A stretch of 64,000 nucleotides of DNA from Euonymus europaeus (taxonomy: Eukaryota > Streptophyta > Magnoliopsida > Celastrales > Celastraceae): NCBI GenBank assembly GCA_963580455.1, contig OY756968.1:16957996-17021995 (forward strand), written 5' to 3'. Positions within the stretch are counted from its first letter, which is position 1. Each line of letters starts with the position of its first letter. The notes below the pieces were generated by a model, which was given only the letters and a program-made list of their open reading frames with translations, was not told where the DNA came from and searched no databases. The translations under genes and the position numbers were made by a program. This document shows positions 45,229-57,356 of the stretch, piece by piece.

Positions 45229-48200
45229 TCAGAACTGGAATGCAGGATATTGTTTCTTGAAATCATCAAAATCCTCCCAAGTGGCCTCATCCAAATTATG
45301 ATCTTGCCATTGGACTAAGAGTTGAGTTCCAGCTCTATTATCTTTCTTATAAATTCGTCTCCTTAAGACAGCAATAGGTTGCTGCTCTTGCACTAAACCA
45401 GAATCTGTCACCATAGGCAAAACTAGACTAGGAGCTACCTGTGGACCCAAATGTCGCTTAAGACAGCTGAGATGGAATACTGGATGAATTTTGGAGGTAT
45501 CAGGAAGAAGCAATCTATAGGCAACCATTCCAATTCGTTCCAGCAACTTATAAGGTCCATAGTATCGTGGAAGTAGCTTATGAAATGAGTGAGCATGAAG
45601 AGAAGGAAGCTGATATGTTGTCAACTTCAAATATACCATGTCACCTACTGCAAATTCCCTCTCAGTGCGAGGCTTGTTTGCCTGCACCAGCATTCTCTCT
45701 TGGGCCATTTGTAAATTTTTTCTAAGCAAGCTAAGCAAAGAATCCCTGTCAAGCAAAGCTTTCTCTACCACATCCAGTTTAGCTGTCCCTTGTTCATAGG
45801 AATTAATGTGAGAAGGAGGGTAGCCATACACTAACTCAAAAGGTGTAGCCTGAACAGCAGAGTGATATGCTGTGTTATAACTCCATTCTGCCCATGTTAG
45901 CCATTTTAACCTCAAATATGTCTCCAAACTCCTATTAGTAACTTCTGTTTGTCCATCAGTTTGGGGATGGTATCCAGAGCTCATGCATAGCTTGGATCCT
46001 TGCAATTTGAAAAATTCCTTCCAAAATGCACTGATGAAAACCGAATCTCTGTCACTGACTATGGAGGCAGGCATACCATGGAGCTTGAAAATATGATCTA
46101 CAAATAATTGGGCCACCATTACTGCTGTGTATGGATGGGATAATGCAATGAAGTGACTATATTTTGAAAATCTATCCACCACAACCATGATGACAGTTTT
46201 TCCCTTGCAACTAGGTAAACCCACAATAAAATCCATGCTGATGTCTCTCCAAATCTGCTGTGGAATAGCAGTGGTTGTAGTAGTCCTGGTGGTGCCACAG
46301 TCTCATATTTCTGTTGCTGACAAATTGGACATTCAGTAACAAATTTTTTAACCTCTTTCTTCATACCATGCCAATAAAATCCTCTCTTGATCCTCTGATA
46401 AGTTCTTAAAACACCTGGATGACCAGCTGAAGGTGTATTATGAAATTCTTCCAATAGCTTGACTCTCCATTCAGAGGTTGGACTCAACACAATTTTCGAT
46501 TTGTATTTCAAAAAGCCATTATCCACTGTCCATTTGGCCTGCAAATCAACATTCTTCTTGATCTCTGACTTTTTTCCAGAATCCACGCATCAGTCTCTAA
46601 CTGTCTTCTCAAAGCATCAATCCATCCATGATATGGATATGTAATAGCAGAACATTCTTTCACTACTTGGTCTTCTTTCTCGTGCAATATTGGAGATCCA
46701 AGAACTCTGGACAAAGCATCAGCAACTTGATTATTTACACCTTGCTTGTATTGGATCTCATAGTCAAACCCTAAAAGTTTGGCCACCCATTTCTGCTGGA
46801 AGGAAGTATTTGCCTTCTGATCTAAAAAATATTTTAAACTCTTATGATCAGTTTTGATGACAAAGTTCCTTCCTTGCAAGTAATTTTGCCACTTTTTAAT
46901 TGCATACACTATGGCAATAAGTTATTTCTCATAAGTTGAGAGAGACTGATTTCTTTGACCCAAAGCTTGGCTAGTAAAGGCTATTGGTCTCCCCTTTTGT
47001 TGAAGTACTGCACCAATGTCTAACCCAGAAGCACCACAATCCAAATCAAATGGAATATTAAAATCAGGTAATGCCAAAACCTGAGTAGAAGTCATAATCT
47101 TTTTCAGATTTTCAAAGACTTTTGTAGCTTCTTGAGTCCAATTGAAATTGTCTTTCTTAGTGAGTTGATATAAGGGCTGACAAATCCTCCGATAACCACG
47201 CACAAACTTTCTGTAATAACCTGTCAAGCCTAGGAACCCTCTCAACTCCTTAAGATTAGTAGGAATTGGCCAATCCAAAATAGCTTTCAACTTCCCTGAA
47301 TCTGCTGAAACACCATTTACTGAAACCACATGGCCCAAATACTCAATCTGCTGCTGTCCAAATGTACATTTCTGCAGTTTAACCCACAACAGATGCTTTT
47401 GTATCACATCAAATGCCTGCGTTAAATCTCTCAGATGTGTTTCCCAATCTGGACTATAAAACAGAATGTCATCAAAAAATACTAGTATTCCCTTTTTGAG
47501 GAATGGCTTGAAAATCTGGTTCATTAAGCCCTGAAATGTGGCTGGAGCATTAGTAAGCCCAAAAGGCATTACTAAAAACTCATAATGGCCTTCATGTGTC
47601 CTAAAGGCAGTCTTTTCAATGTCATCCTTATGCATCCTAATCTGATGATAACCTGATCGGAGATCCAATTTTGAAAAAAACAAAGATCCATGCAACTCAT
47701 CTAACAAATCATCAATGAGTGGTATAAGATACTTATCTTTGATAGTCATCTTGTTTAATTCCCTGTAATCCATGCACAATCGCCTGTACCCTCCTTCTTC
47801 TTGACAAGCAACACTGGAGATGAAAATGGACTATGCGAATTTCTGATAAATCCAGCCTGCAGAAGCTCCTTTACTGCCTTCTCAATTTCAGTTTTTTGTA
47901 GAGGTCCATAATGGTATGGCCTCCTACTAGGTGGCTGCACTCCTTCAATCAATGGAATCCTATGATCCAAGTCCCGGGTTGGTGGTAAACTAGTTGGAAC
48001 TTGAAATACATCCTCATAATTTGAAAGCAGTTTGTCCAACTGCTCTTGTTGATGTATAGTGAGAACAGACTTCGCATGATCCTCCAACAATTCTTGAGAA
48101 TATAGCAATAAGCCTAAACTAGTGTTATTCAATGCCTTCTCCAGCTGTTGAACAGTAGCATCCTGAGTCATATAATGAATGTGGTCTTGATTAGGAATGT

Positions 48201-48400
48201 CACTCCTAATATGGTACACCTTCCCTTCTCTTGTGAACTCCATTTGTAGGAGCTGGAAATCCCACATAATAGGACTGACTGTTTTTAACCATTGTATGCC
48301 CAAAAACACATCACATCCACCAATGGGCAGAACAAAAAGATGAGACTTGAAGTCATAATCTCCTAGAGTCAACGACATATTTCTACACTAGCCCATGCTT
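45229..48400 (-). pseudogene. Decayed pol of gypsy-2
   Basis: On the minus strand, the end of the protease region and the RT start are open to 47755, then frameshift near 47775. RT is otherwise well kept: CMDYRELNKMTIKDKY, LDLRSGYHQIRM and catalytic FFDDILFYS. In RNase H the expected DASG reads GASG (LDCGASGLDIGAVL), losing a catalytic Asp, and a TAA at 46922 interrupts STYEKxLIAIVYAIKKW. Frameshifts near 46560 and 46245 separate the spacer and the HHCC zinc region (HNTPSAGHPG...CPICQQQK) from the integrase core. The core keeps Asp, Asp and Glu in VVVDRFSK, VSDRDSVF and QTEVTNRS. Some nine codons seem missing after ETYLR. A GPY/F-like module and a chromodomain-like end (LLVQWQDHNLDEATWEDFDD) close the ORF at 45229. 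Confidence 0.9.
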
Positions 48401-49712
48401 TTCACCTTTCCTCCATCTGCTATCATCACTTCAAACTCCTTAGTTTTCTCATAGTGCCAGCCCAAGTGTTTTAATAATCTTGAATTCATAAAATTGTGAG
48501 TACTACCAGAATCTATCAAAATCAACACTGGATGTCCTCTCAACATACCTCTAACCTTCATAGTTTTGGATAATTCTGTTGTCTCAATTCCATAAAAAGC
48601 ACAATTGCTCAGTTCCAGGAGTTGACATGCTAAAGTTTCCTACACCTCATCCTGAACTTCTATTAATTGATCTTCAAATTGTTCTTCAAAAGTGACCTCC
48701 AGCAACAAAAGTTGTTTCTTAGCACATTGATGTCCTCTAACGAACTTCTCATCACAATAAAAACAAAGACCTTTTTGTCTTCTATCTTGATATTCCTCTG
48801 GAGTGATTTTTTTAGTAAGCACTTCTGAATTATGAACTAGTTTTTTAGGCATTAGTTCTGTGCTTTTTGTGGCTTGAATTGCAGCAGGAAATTGATTAAC
48901 AAGCCTAGAGACTGTAGTCTGTGGTGACGACTTATAAGTGCTAGGTCTCAGAGTACTTAATTTGGCATCTAACTGAGTTGCAATCGCAATTGCATTATGT
49001 ACCGTGTTAGGTTTCAAAAGCTTGACATCATGCCTTAATTTTGTCTTAAGGCCTCCCCGGAAGCAGCTCTTCAGCATTGCAGGACTGACATCAGAGGTCC
49101 AATTAGCCAACTTACGAAATTTTGAGATGAATTCTTTCAAGGTTCAGTTTGCTTCAACTTAAACAATGATTCTACACTGTCTTCATACTCTGAAGGACCG
49201 AACTCTTGACACAAAGCTGATGTGAATTCCTCCCAGCTTGGTGTGGTCTGTGTACAATTCGTCCACTTAAACCAGTGAAGTGCTTTATCTTCCAAATTAA
49301 AGGAAGCCATAACAACCTTTTGATCATCCGAAGTGCCATAGTACACAAAGTACTGTTCAACTTTATGGATCCACATAATTGGATCATCACCATCATGAAA
49401 TTTAGGAAATTCCACTTTTTGCCAAGAATTTCGTTGAATCTGACCTCGTGGCTTAGGTAATTCTCCTCGTCTACCAGATCGGTCATCAAGAACAGAACCG
49501 CTAGGTCCAGGTCATTGCAAATCATGCCTAAATTTCTCAAGTCTAGCCAGTAATTTTGTTTCCAAATTTGCGTTCATTTTGACCAATTCGCCGTGAATCT
49601 TGGCAAACTCGTCATCATGAGCATCAAATTTTGCAGAAAACTTACTGAGAATAGCTTCCATGGTCAAAACTCGATTGTCCATAACTGTGGATCGTGTATT
49701 TCGTCGGGTCAT
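48401..49712 (-). pseudogene. Decayed gag and protease of gypsy-2
   Basis: The start is ATG at 49712 (MTRRNTRSTVMDNRVLTMEA), with a heptad-rich N-terminus. TGA at 49512 breaks the frame before the gag domain (VEFPKFHDGDDPIMWIHKVE, then FKWTNCTQTTPSWEEF). A frameshift near 49140 follows. The zinc knuckle reads CFYCDEKFVRGHQC (about 48750). After a TAG at 48640 the same frame gives the protease active site LIDSGSTHNFM (about 48500), then a TAG near 48389. All parts are in canonical order. Confidence 0.88.
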
Positions 49713-49767
49713 GCACCGGTAGGGAAGCGTAGGATGTCACTGGATCAAGAACGACTTCGATACCAAA

Positions 49768-50001
49768 TGATGCACCTCGTTCAAACCTTTACCGAGTACA
49801 ATTGGAAATGGCGAAATATGTTTTACAGAGGATGGAATTGGAGAAAAACAAACTTCATTTCATTATCAAAAATCCCCTAACCAATACAGAGTTCAACTTA
49901 TTTATACTAGGAGTCACCGCCTCAGGCGTAACAGAATGACAGGCTGTACAGATTAATGAACTACGCATACAAGAAAGGAATACACGTGTGACAACCGTCT
50001 A
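49768..50001 (-). repeat. Truncated 5' LTR of gypsy-2
   Basis: Identity to the left LTR stops at GACAACCGTCTA. The following bases (GAGTCCAATTG) are unrelated to the LTR. Confidence 0.9.
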
Positions 50002-50954
50002 GAGTCCAATTGTTCATTTCACTAGAGTCCCACATTCATTTGTATATGCACGAATCTACTATCCAAAACTTGTGCTACTGTACAAGTTATATATGAGAGA
50101 AGGGTCATCTGTGGAAGAACATGATACATGAACATTACATACTTGTTACAAAAATAGGTATAAAGAGTATAGCGAGGACTACTCTACTATAAAGTGTAAA
50201 GTTTTATAGGGAGCCAAACTAATCATTAAACCCTAACCAAATAAAATTGTAATAATTACAATACCATCTGCCATTATAGCTTGATATTTTTCAGGGTCTA
50301 AAAGAGAAAGAAAAAGATAATCAACATTTAAATTCAAGAATATAATGTTTGTTTTGCACTGATGTAACTGCATGCGCAACAAAAAGAATGTAGGCTTTGT
50401 TGCAAATTATCACGCCCCCACCCCCCACCCCGAGGCTGCAAACATGACAACGCCGTAGTCTAGTGGGTGACACCACAAGCACACCGGGCTAAAATATTTG
50501 AATCTTGAATTTCTTAACAATTATTATAACACTTTCATATTTCAATCTAAAAGGAAACTTAATTAATTAAATGCTTAACATCCACAGTCTACCAAAGTTT
50601 GATAATTTTATTCGAAAACACCAAGTTCGATAAATAATTAAAAACAACTACGTTCTCAATTTTACTAAACATTAATTCGACTTCAATCTCCCATCTCATG
50701 CACCCCTGCTCAAGCCTCATCATATGAAAAAGAAAACAATTAAAGTAAACATGAGCTACAAGTCCATAAGTAGTCAAATCAAACTCTAACATACATCGCA
50801 CAACTTGAAACAAAAATAGCAATGCTTCATGCGGCTTCAACAATCTTTGTAACCAATACCCAATACGTCATTACCGCTTCCAAACAATGTACTCAACTTA
50901 ATCTCTGAGGGGGGTGGACACTGTACTCATCTTAACCCATAAGGCAGACGAACA
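50002..50954. other. No gene recognised
   Basis: A TATCACGCCCCC stretch at about 50409, followed by ACAACGCCGTAGTCTAGTGG, resembles the start of a plant gypsy LTR. The AT-rich sequence after it is interrupted at 50955 by the CACTA-3 element and may resume at 61938. This is a guess from composition only. Confidence 0.3.
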
Positions 50955-51240
50955 CACTACAAGAAAAATAAGAATAGATGATAGAGCATTTATGATAGAA
51001 ATCAGTTGTGTCATAAAACAATGATAGATTTGTGATAGAAAAATGATCTGTCAGACAATTAATGATAGATGTGTGATGGAATTTTTGTCTATCATGAATA
51101 GATGATAGTTTTGTGATAGAACTTTTGTGTATCATAAATAGTTGATAGTCTTATGATATATTTGTGACAGAACTTTTATCTATCAACAAAATATGATATA
51201 TTTGTGATAAAAATAATATCTATCACATATTTTCTGATAT
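50955..51240. repeat. Left terminal and subterminal repeats of CACTA-3
   Basis: At least ten TGATAGA / TCTATCA-type words occur in both orientations. These differ completely from the CCGACGG-type words of CACTA-1, so the two elements should respond to different TnpA-like proteins. Confidence 0.88.
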
Positions 51241-53773
51241 AATTTTTTTAGTAATATCCAAATTTTAATTAAAATTTTATTAAATAAAATGAACAAAAAC
51301 GGTACATTTTACATTTTTAAAAAAAAATGGAGACTGATCTACAAAACGGTGCGTTCTCATGTATTTATATATGAGTGTGTTAGAGTTTGTGACCTGAATT
51401 TAGTTTTATTTGATTCGAAAAGGTCGCAGTGCGACAAATTTTTGATGAAGATTTTTTTGGGGGTGCGGGGGCAACGCCCTCGCGGTATGGACCTTTTATG
51501 ATTAAGGTTATTTATATTTTGGCGTTAATAAAATATTTGCCATTCCGCCTACCTATTTCCATCACTTTCATTCTTTTAATTAAAAAACCCTAGCTAATTA
51601 ACTAGTCAAGTGTGCCCAGATCGACGAGTAGGTTTCAGAAAAGGCAAAGCTATATTGCCTCGCTTTGTCTATACTTGGGCAGAACCGAAGAGAAAAACGC
51701 AAAACTACAATTTTGTCCGTCACTGTGCTCCATCGACTAGATCAAGCCATCATTCTCGACCGTGCGCACCTCATACGCTCGATTTGGGGAAGAACGCTTC
51801 ACATTGTCTATCTTTCATCTTCTTACTCCAATAGATTCTCGAACTCGACAGAAAGGCTCTAGTACATCTTCTTTCCCTCTTTCGAGAACTGGTACCTCTT
51901 CTTCTCTTGCCTATTCATTTCAAATAGGCACATGATACCAAATTCTTTTGCCTCGTCCAAACAGGCTCGCTAGGGTTGGGTTTGTACAACTGAAATCGGG
52001 TTGCTCTAACAATGCTTATTGCTCGTCAATGTAAGGTATGTCGTGTATGTTCCTAGGCATTAGGGTTTTGTACTGGTGAAGACAGGTTTGTTGAGAGCAT
52101 ATACATGTTAATTTATGTTTGTTTTGGTGTTGTTTATAGCTTGCTGAGCCATTGCAATTAGATATCTGAACCTGAAAATTGATTTCGTTTCTCAGTCAGT
52201 TAGACACTTCTTCAGGTATTCTTTATTTTTTGTGATTTTTTGGTTAATTATGTTACTCTGTAATTTGTGAAATTTATGTGTTTCTTTGAGAAGGACTAGC
52301 TTTGAAGCTTATGAGTGCTTGTTTTTTTACTCCTTCTATACTCTGAATTAACTACAGACTTGATTTTGTCTGTCATGGTTAGTCGCTTTTTAAGAAAATG
52401 AAAGATAATGGTTTAATTTTTTGCAAACTCATCCTCAGTTCTTTGTTTCCGATTGGGTTTTGCGTGAAATGTAAGGGTTCGTATTAGGAATGTGCCTTGT
52501 TGGGTACAAAAGAAGTGTGATAGAAATTTTGATCCTTTCTTCTGTTCAGCTATTCTGGCTTTCTCATTGCCTAAAGCAAATTTCACTTTGATGCTAAGTA
52601 GCATATGCCTCTGACATTCTTGTAATTTTTTGTTTAATTTCCATGGAAATTGGGCTGCTTGATTTATTGGCATTTGGAAAATATATTCTATTTACTAATT
52701 TTTTCTTTCTATAAGTAATTACATTACAATTTCCATAATGCTCTTTAAGAAAAACTTTGCTTCTAATATGTACATCAGTAACTTAGAGTCTTTGTTACAA
52801 GAAAATGTCACTACTGTAATGGTGTTTGATGAGATTGCGTTAGGTAAAATCTTGAGGCGTGATTAAGTTGGATTTTTTGTTTCTATCAAAAAATTTACTC
52901 ATGTTTCTTTTGTACTTGATTTGAGTATGCACATTCTGGAACAATGCAGTAGTTTTATTCATTTAACTTGGGGTATATTTGTATCTCCAAGCATTGAAAC
53001 ATACTGCATTTCATTTGTTTCTGGAATCCTTTGATAAATTTCTTCTTGTTATGAAGTTCACTATTGTGAATTGTTTCTCCGTTTCTGCATTCTATATATG
53101 ACTGCATTATAACATATTTTTTACCATTATCCAGGACAACAAATTCAAGCTCCTAGTAGCCTTCACGAGCAGTCGATCTTCATTCTGCCACTGCCACAAC
53201 CCTCAATCAGATAATCAGGTACCAATTCTTTCTTCCTTCCTAGTTTGGTCATGGTTTGATTGTTACCATCTCCATCGTACTATACATTCAAAGTTTTAAG
53301 AATTGTTTTACTAATGATTTACTTGATTTCTAGTATAATGAAATGAATTAATTAAGAGTGCTTGTGCAGTGTGATTTATTGTTGAGATTGCACTTCTAGC
53401 TTGCAAACTGTAAACTTTTTTTCTCGGGAATCCTTGTAGCTTGAACTTTGCTAGGGCAAAATAAGACCCATCTTGCTAATGGACTATTTCAATATCATTG
53501 ATTATGTTTGGTGCTAAGAAAACTGACAGATTTTCATTTTCATTTTCATGCATATATGTTGGTTTTACAATTCTGTCAAGGTCATGAGGGTTTCTAATCT
53601 TCATTTTGCTTCTTGATTGTAAATTTTGATGATTATAGTTACTAATTTATTTCCCCAATTGAGGTTTAGGCTAAGTCACTCAAACTTGAATATCTTTTTA
53701 AAAAATTAATTCTTGATTAATTTTTTCCCTCCTTTATGTGTCAGGATATAAAATTTGTTGATCTCGTACTCTA
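51241..53773 (+). promoter_or_regulatory. Promoter and 5' untranslated exons of the CACTA-3 genes (probable)
   Basis: No protein motif is present. Intron-exon style borders occur: TTATCCAG before GACAACAAATTC (53135), a GGTACC donor after AATCAGATAATCA (about 53218), and GTGTCAG before GATATAAAATTTG (about 53745), 29 bases upstream of the transposase ATG. A non-coding leader with introns is therefore likely. A GC-rich patch (GTGCGGGGGCAACGCCC) lies near 51463. The actual transcription start cannot be placed from sequence. Confidence 0.45.
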
Positions 53774-56700
53774 ATGGATAAGGCTTGGATTGAATGTAGT
53801 AGAACATCACCTGAGTATGATAAAGGGCTTAAAGATTTCCCGAAATTTGTTGTTGAAAATGCTGAGGATGCTAGTGTCATTAGATGTCCATGTTATGAAT
53901 GCAAAAATCTAGCCTTTCTCCCTACTAAAAAAGTAACCGAACATCTATTTTGGAAAGGTTTTGATGTGACTTACAAAACCTGGACATGGCATGGGGAAGA
54001 TATTCATACCACACCATCTTGTAATGTAGATTTTTCATTTGAGTCTATGGACTACAACGATGGCAACACAGTGGATATGGTGAATGATGCTTACAAAAAT
54101 TGTGATGGAGATCTTAAGGCATTTAGGGAACTACTAGAGCAGGCTCAAAAACCTTTGTACCCTAGATGTACAAAATTGACAAAATTGGGCACTTTGGTGA
54201 AGTTGTTCAATATCAAGGGTAAATTTGGGTGGTCTGATACTAGTTTTACCGAACTGCTTAGTTTTTTGGCAGAATTGTTGCCTGAAAATAATGAAATTCC
54301 AGAATCCATGTATGAGGCAAAAAAAGACAATGTCCGCTTTGGGCTTAGAATATGTGAAAATACATGTTTGCCCAAATGATTGCATACTATACAGAAAAGA
54401 GTATAAAAGGCTTTCTGCATGTCCCAATTGTGGTTTATCTAGATGGAAGAGAAAGGATGGCAGAGTTGACCAATATAGGAATGATGTACCTGCAAAGGTC
54501 TTATGGTATTTCCCACCCATTCCTAGATTTAAACGTATGTTTCAGTCACTTCAAACTGTGAAGGACTTGACTTGGCATGCAAATGCGAGGGCCATTGATG
54601 GTAAGCTCCGACATCCGGCTGATTCACCATTATGGAAGCTAGTTGATGAGAAGTGGTTTGAATTTGCATCGGACCCTAGAAATCTTCGTCTTGCCCTATT
54701 AGCTGATGGAATCAATCCACATAGCTCTCTTAGTAGTACATATAGTTGCTGGCCAGTTATTCTTATAACGTATAATCTTCCACCATGGTTGTGTATGAAA
54801 CGAAAATTTATGATGTTGTCCTTATTGATTTCTGGTCCTCAACAACCGGGTAATGAAATTGATGTGTACTTGGCTCCCTTAATAGAAGATTTACAGACTT
54901 TGTGGGATGTTGGGGTAGATGCTTATGATGCCAACAAAAAAGAATTCTTTAATTTAAAAGCTGTGCTACTATGGACTATAAATGACTTTCCAGCATACGG
55001 GAATTTAGCGGGTTGCACTGTTAAAGGGTACAATGCATGTTCATATTGTGCAGTAGACACACCCAAGTGTAGACTGAAACATAGCAGAAAAAATGCATAT
55101 ATGGGTCATCGTCGATGGCTTCCTTCTAATCATGAATTCAGACGCCAGGAAAAAGCCTTTGACAACACAATAGAACATGACAAAGCTCCAAAATCATTGA
55201 GCGGTGAGGAGATTTTAAAGATACTTGAGTCTATTGAACATGAATGGGGAAAGGGCAGCACAAAAAAATGCAAAAGGAAAATCAATGATGAGCGTGTGTG
55301 GTGGAAGAAAAAATCCATATTCTATAATTTAGATTATTGGAAGTACCTACTGGTAAGACATCAATTAGATGTTATGCACATCGAAAAAATGTATGTGAGA
55401 GCTTATATGGAACACTGTTGCACATTCCTGGAAAGACCAAAGATGATCTTAACTCAAGAAAGGATCTTGTGGCAATGAAAATTAGGGACAAATTAGCACC
55501 ATTAGTAAAAGGCAAGCGCACCTTTCTTCCTCCAGCTTCTTACACATTAACTAGAGATGAAAAGACACGCTTTTGCAAAACTTTGAAGAGTATCAAGGTT
55601 CCCAATCGGTATTCGTCAAACATCAAGACTCTTGTGTCAATGAAAGACCTTAAAATTCAAGGCCTAAAGTCACATGATTGTCATGTTCTTATGCAACAAC
55701 TTTTACCTGTTGCACTTCGGTCAGTTTTGCCAAAGCATGTCAAAGATGCTATTTTCAGGTTTTGTTTCTTCTTCAATTCCTTGTGTACAACTGTGGTTGA
55801 TGTGCCAACATTGGATAAATTGGAGATGGACATTGTAGTAACTTTGTGCTTGTTGGAAAAGTGTTTTCCCCCATCATTTTTCGACATTATGGTTCATCTT
55901 ACTGTGCACTTAGTCAATGAAGTACGACTGTGTGGTCCTGTCTATCTTCGCTGGATGTATCCTTTTGAGAGATACATGAAAACCCTTAAAGGTTATGTTC
56001 GAAATCGTAGCCATCTTGAGGGATGCATAGCTGAGCGTTATATTGCAGAGGAAGTTGTAGAATTTTGTGCCGAATATATGTCAAACATGTCCACTATTGG
56101 GCTGCCAGTTGGTCATGTGCAAAATTTGTCAATTGACAAGCCCTTGTCTATGGGAAAAGTGGAGAAAGTTAACCAAACTTTACTGGATGAAGCACATTTG
56201 TACATTTTGCATAACACACAACAAGTTGAACCATAAATTAGGTAATCTCTTCAATTTCCTCCATGTAATGTGTACATTTTGTATAATCTCTATATGGGAT
56301 AACATCCGTAATGTATGATATGTTGAATGACCTTTAGTGAACACGTGGAATGGCTTAGAACTTTTCATCCGCATCAAAATGAAAAATGGTTACAAGAGGA
56401 ACACAACCGTACTTTTGCCGATTGGATGACCGATAAGGTTATTCTCAATATTTTTTTAAGCTCAATATTCATTTAACTTGTTTGTTATTCCTCATTTAAA
56501 AACAAGAATGCTAACAAATACTTCGACCTTATTAGGTGTTCTCTTTGATTGAAAATCATGTTGCTATATCGGATACCTTACGTTGGATATCAGAAGGCCC
56601 TCTTCCTTTCATAGATAAACAACCAGGTTATGAGATTAATGGTTTTCACTTTGTAACACGTGATCGAGAGTCAAACCGAGTTACTCAAAATAGTGGAGTA

Positions 56701-57180
56701 ACGCTAGTTGCGAAAGCCATGCATGTTGCTACTTCTAAAGATAAAAACCCTGTAACATGTGACATGACCTTTTATGGAGTTATCGATGAGATATGGATTG
56801 TTGATTACCACTTATTAAAAATTCCACTGCTGAAGTGTGACTGGGTTCAAAATAGGGGTGGTGTGAAGAAGGATGAACATGGATTCATCTTAGTGGACTT
56901 GAATCGGTTAGGGTATAAGTCTGATCCATTTATATTGGCTTCTCAAGCCAATCAAGTGTTCTATGTACCTGATCAAAATGATACAAAATGGTCGATTGTA
57001 TATCATATGCCCAGTAGAGGTGATCCCTACCAAAGAATTGAAGATGATGCCTATAACAATGTTGTTGAACACCATCCATTTTGTGCTGATTTATCAAGTA
57101 ATACTTTTCTACATTCTACAAATGGTGAGCAAGAAATTTTTACACGAAATACCAAAGAGGGAATTTGGATTGAACGTTGA
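53774..57180 (+). pseudogene. TNP2-type CACTA transposase, three exons, broken
   Basis: The ATG at 53774 opens the transposase-associated domain (MDKAWIECSRTSPEY, with CPCYECKN). The TNP2/Transposase_21 core follows, with HVCPNDCILYRKEYK, CPNCGLSRW, LLADGINPHSSLSS, NDFPAYGNLAGCTVKG and LDVMHIEK. DUF4218 (VHLVNEVRLCGPVYLRWMYP) and, after two introns (56242-56337 and 56438-56535), DUF4216 (DWVQNRGGVKKDEHGF) complete it. Introns are GT-AG and in phase. One-base frameshifts lie near 54345 and in the A-run 55384-55389, and TAA 56234-56236 falls just before the first intron where the family usually has Tyr or another residue. It would cut at the element ends in an active copy; this copy cannot give a full-length protein unless these are sequence errors. 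Confidence 0.92.
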
Positions 57181-57356
57181 AATACCAGTATATACAACCC
57201 TATTGAAAGTGAGTAATCCTTACATTCTTAAATATTTTATTGTTTACTTGTGTGTTTCATGTATATGTTTGTATGTGATGAGTTTTTTCTTTCAATTCTG
57301 TTTCTTGGCTTAAGTTCTTACATTATTTATGTCTTACAATTTTCAGGTGTGGTTAA

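Larger units (their letters stand above)
44902..50001 (-). mobile_element. Ty3/gypsy chromodomain retrotransposon, decayed (gypsy-2)
   Basis: LTRs at 44902-45171 (270 bp, TGATGCACC...GTACGTATCA) and 49768-50001 flank a minus-strand gag-pol. The right copy (5' LTR in element sense) lacks its last 36 bases, so that border is truncated and no target duplication can be read. On the minus strand TTTGGTATCGAAGTCG directly follows the 5' LTR (primer-binding site), and AACGAGGGGCAGT directly precedes the 3' LTR (polypurine tract). Gag, protease, RT, RNase H, integrase and a chromodomain-like end are all recognisable with several frameshifts and stops. Short LTRs suggest a Reina-type chromovirus (inference). 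Confidence 0.93.

Noticed and set aside
50589..50843. ORF starting MLKPHEALL that recalls the RNase H motif LLKPHERN of gypsy-3
   Set aside because: Only six residues agree, and the rest of the translation does not resemble RNase H.
54134..54520. Minus-strand ORFs opposite the transposase
   Set aside because: Shadows of the TNP2 gene on the other strand.
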